Positions 4,813-6,030 of a stretch of DNA of 6,030 bases are shown piece after piece; the first letter of the stretch is position 1; every line of letters starts with the position of its first letter. The notes under the pieces are model-generated. The model did not search any database, was not told where the DNA came from, and saw nothing but the letters and a program-made list of their open reading frames with translations. Made by a program: the position numbers and the translations under genes. The stretch is from NIOZ-UU13 sp049287505 (GTDB lineage: Bacteria; Planctomycetota; Phycisphaerae; Sedimentisphaerales; Anaerobacaceae), in the NCBI GenBank assembly GCA_049287505.1, contig JBAQFY010000449.1, positions 1 through 6,030 of the forward strand, read 5' to 3'.

Positions 4813-6030
4813 ATGAATGCACAAGACAAAATTCGGAAACCTTCAACCTCCCGCCGCGAGTTTCTCAGGCAAACCTCCGGCACTTTAGCCGGCGTGGCGC
4901 TGGCCGGCGCCGTTGTCACCCGGGCCTATTCCGCCGAGCAGAACACCATCAGGATAGCTCTGGTCGGATGCGGCGGACGCGGAACAGGCGCTGCGGTCAA
5001 CGCCCTCACAACCGAGGGGCCGACTCAACTGGTCGCGGTGGCAGATGTCTTCGACAATCGCTTGCAGACGGGCCTCGAGAGTCTCTCCAAGCAATTCCCC
5101 CGGCAGGTGGACGTCCCCCAGGACAGGCGGCTGCTCGGCCTGGATGCTTACAAGAAGGCCATCGATGCCGTCGCGCCCGGCGGCGTCGTCATCCTGGCCA
5201 CGCCTCCGGCTTTTCGCCCCATCCACCTCGAATACGCCGTAGCTAAAGGCTGCCATGTGTTTATGGAGAAATCGTTCGCCGTCGATGCACCGGGCGTTCG
5301 CCGCGTGCTCAAGGCCGGTGAGCAGGCCACAAAAAAGAATCTCAAGATCGCCGGCGGCTTGATGAGTCGGCACTACGAGCCGCTTGAACAGGCCGTCCAC
5401 CTCCTGCATGAAGGCCTCATCGGCGAGGTCATCACCTGCTGGGCCTATCGCGAGCACGGCCCGGTGGGACTCGCTCCAAAATCCCCCGGAATGAGCGAGC
5501 TGGCCCATCATATCCGCAACTACTCCTGCTTCACCTGGCTCAACGGCAGCTTTATCCTCGACTGGCTAATCCACAACATCGACGTCTGCTGCTGGTGCAA
5601 GAACGCCTGGCCGGTATCGGCCCAGGGTCAGGGCGGACGACAAGTCCGCACCGAGCCAGACCAGTTGTTTGACCACTATGCGGTGGAATATACGTTTCCC
5701 GATGGTACACGGCTGCTCGCCCAGGGCCGGCACATGGATAATTGCTGGGGATTCTTCGGCGACATTATCCATGGCTCGAAAGGCTCCGCCGTGCTCGGCG
5801 AAGGCATCCCAAAGCCCTGCATTTTCAAAGGACATCAGCAAACCTCTGAAAATGTCATCTGGGAGTACGATGGGCCGCGCCATAATGCCTACCAGGCCGA
5901 GCACGACCTGCTGTTCGAGGCGATTCGCAAAGACAAACCCTACAACGAGACCGAACGCAGCGCCTACGCCGCAATGGCCGGAATCCTCGGACGAATGGCA
6001 GCCGAGTCAGGCCAGATGATTACCTGGGAA
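4813..6030 (+). CDS. Tat-exported Gfo/Idh/MocA family oxidoreductase, C-terminus outside window
   Basis: The frame is open from ATG 4813 to the right edge, giving 406 residues with no stop. Residues 13-20 are a twin-arginine signal (SRREFLRQ), followed by a hydrophobic core to about residue 41, so the enzyme is probably folded and exported, likely to the periplasm. The Rossmann fold shows IALVGCGGRGTGA (48-60), the dinucleotide-binding glycine motif. ATPP (129-132) and MEKSFAVD (151-158) match the family EKP region, with serine replacing proline. DWLIHNID (250-257) supplies the probable catalytic histidine (H254) and aspartate (D257). Such enzymes oxidise or reduce sugar or inositol-type substrates with NAD(P), often with tightly bound cofactor; the substrate here cannot be told. 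The family ending suggests roughly 45 residues are missing. AAAGGG (4800-4805) lies seven bases before the start. An in-frame ATG at 4753 behind AAAGGAGG would add 20 residues. I prefer 4813 because it gives a normal Tat n-region. Confidence 0.85.
   Translation, partial: MNAQDKIRKPSTSRREFLRQTSGTLAGVALAGAVVTRAYSAEQNTIRIALVGCGGRGTGAAVNALTTEGPTQLVAVADVFDNRLQTGLESLSKQFPRQVDVPQDRRLLGLDAYKKAIDAVAPGGVVILATPPAFRPIHLEYAVAKGCHVFMEKSFAVDAPGVRRVLKAGEQATKKNLKIAGGLMSRHYEPLEQAVHLLHEGLIGEVITCWAYREHGPVGLAPKSPGMSELAHHIRNYSCFTWLNGSFILDWLIHNIDVCCWCKNAWPVSAQGQGGRQVRTEPDQLFDHYAVEYTFPDGTRLLAQGRHMDNCWGFFGDIIHGSKGSAVLGEGIPKPCIFKGHQQTSENVIWEYDGPRHNAYQAEHDLLFEAIRKDKPYNETERSAYAAMAGILGRMAAESGQMITWE

Noticed and set aside
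4885..5511. Leftward 208-codon frame
   Set aside because: It lies wholly antisense to the oxidoreductase, whose Rossmann and HNID motifs are clear. High GC content explains the open antisense frame.

Overview
The window looks like a piece of a planctomycete genome, most likely from the Phycisphaerae/Sedimentisphaerales side. This is inferred from gene content and repeat style, not from a marker gene. The indicators are a large secreted protein with fibronectin-like, LamG-like and dockerin-type segments; a Tat-exported Gfo/Idh/MocA oxidoreductase; monocistronic genes separated by long intergenic stretches; and intergenic DNA full of small palindromic and AT-rich repeats.

Layout. At 1-600 a leftward DNA methyltransferase gene keeps its promoter (377-404), ribosome binding site and first 61 codons, but stops just after the DPPF catalytic motif, so it is a remnant. 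Behind its promoter lies a cluster of GC-rich hairpins (418-548). Three of these have T-rich runs on the minus strand, like back-to-back leftward terminators. A larger inverted repeat (650-709) follows. A good extended -10 promoter (776-804) precedes the 745-residue secreted protein (879-3116). The next non-coding stretch (3117-3822) holds AT-rich ATTCGATATT repeats and two palindromic repeats of the GTCATT type. One palindrome has been split by a 186-bp element (3274-3459) with imperfect terminal inverted repeats, an exact 8-bp target duplication and a multibranched interior fold. A 236-residue polytopic membrane protein of unknown function (3823-4533) comes next. After another long leader, an oxidoreductase begins (4813) and runs off the right edge.

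The complete genes are all rightward and separated by 279-706 bases, so they are probably separate transcription units. The secreted protein and the Tat-exported oxidoreductase both fit a polysaccharide or sugar-degrading lifestyle, but nothing ties them into one pathway. The best-supported unusual item is the 186-bp non-autonomous mobile element, because the empty site can be rebuilt exactly from its flanks. Next are the tandem leftward terminators over the broken methyltransferase and the hairpin leader with two in-frame starts before the oxidoreductase.
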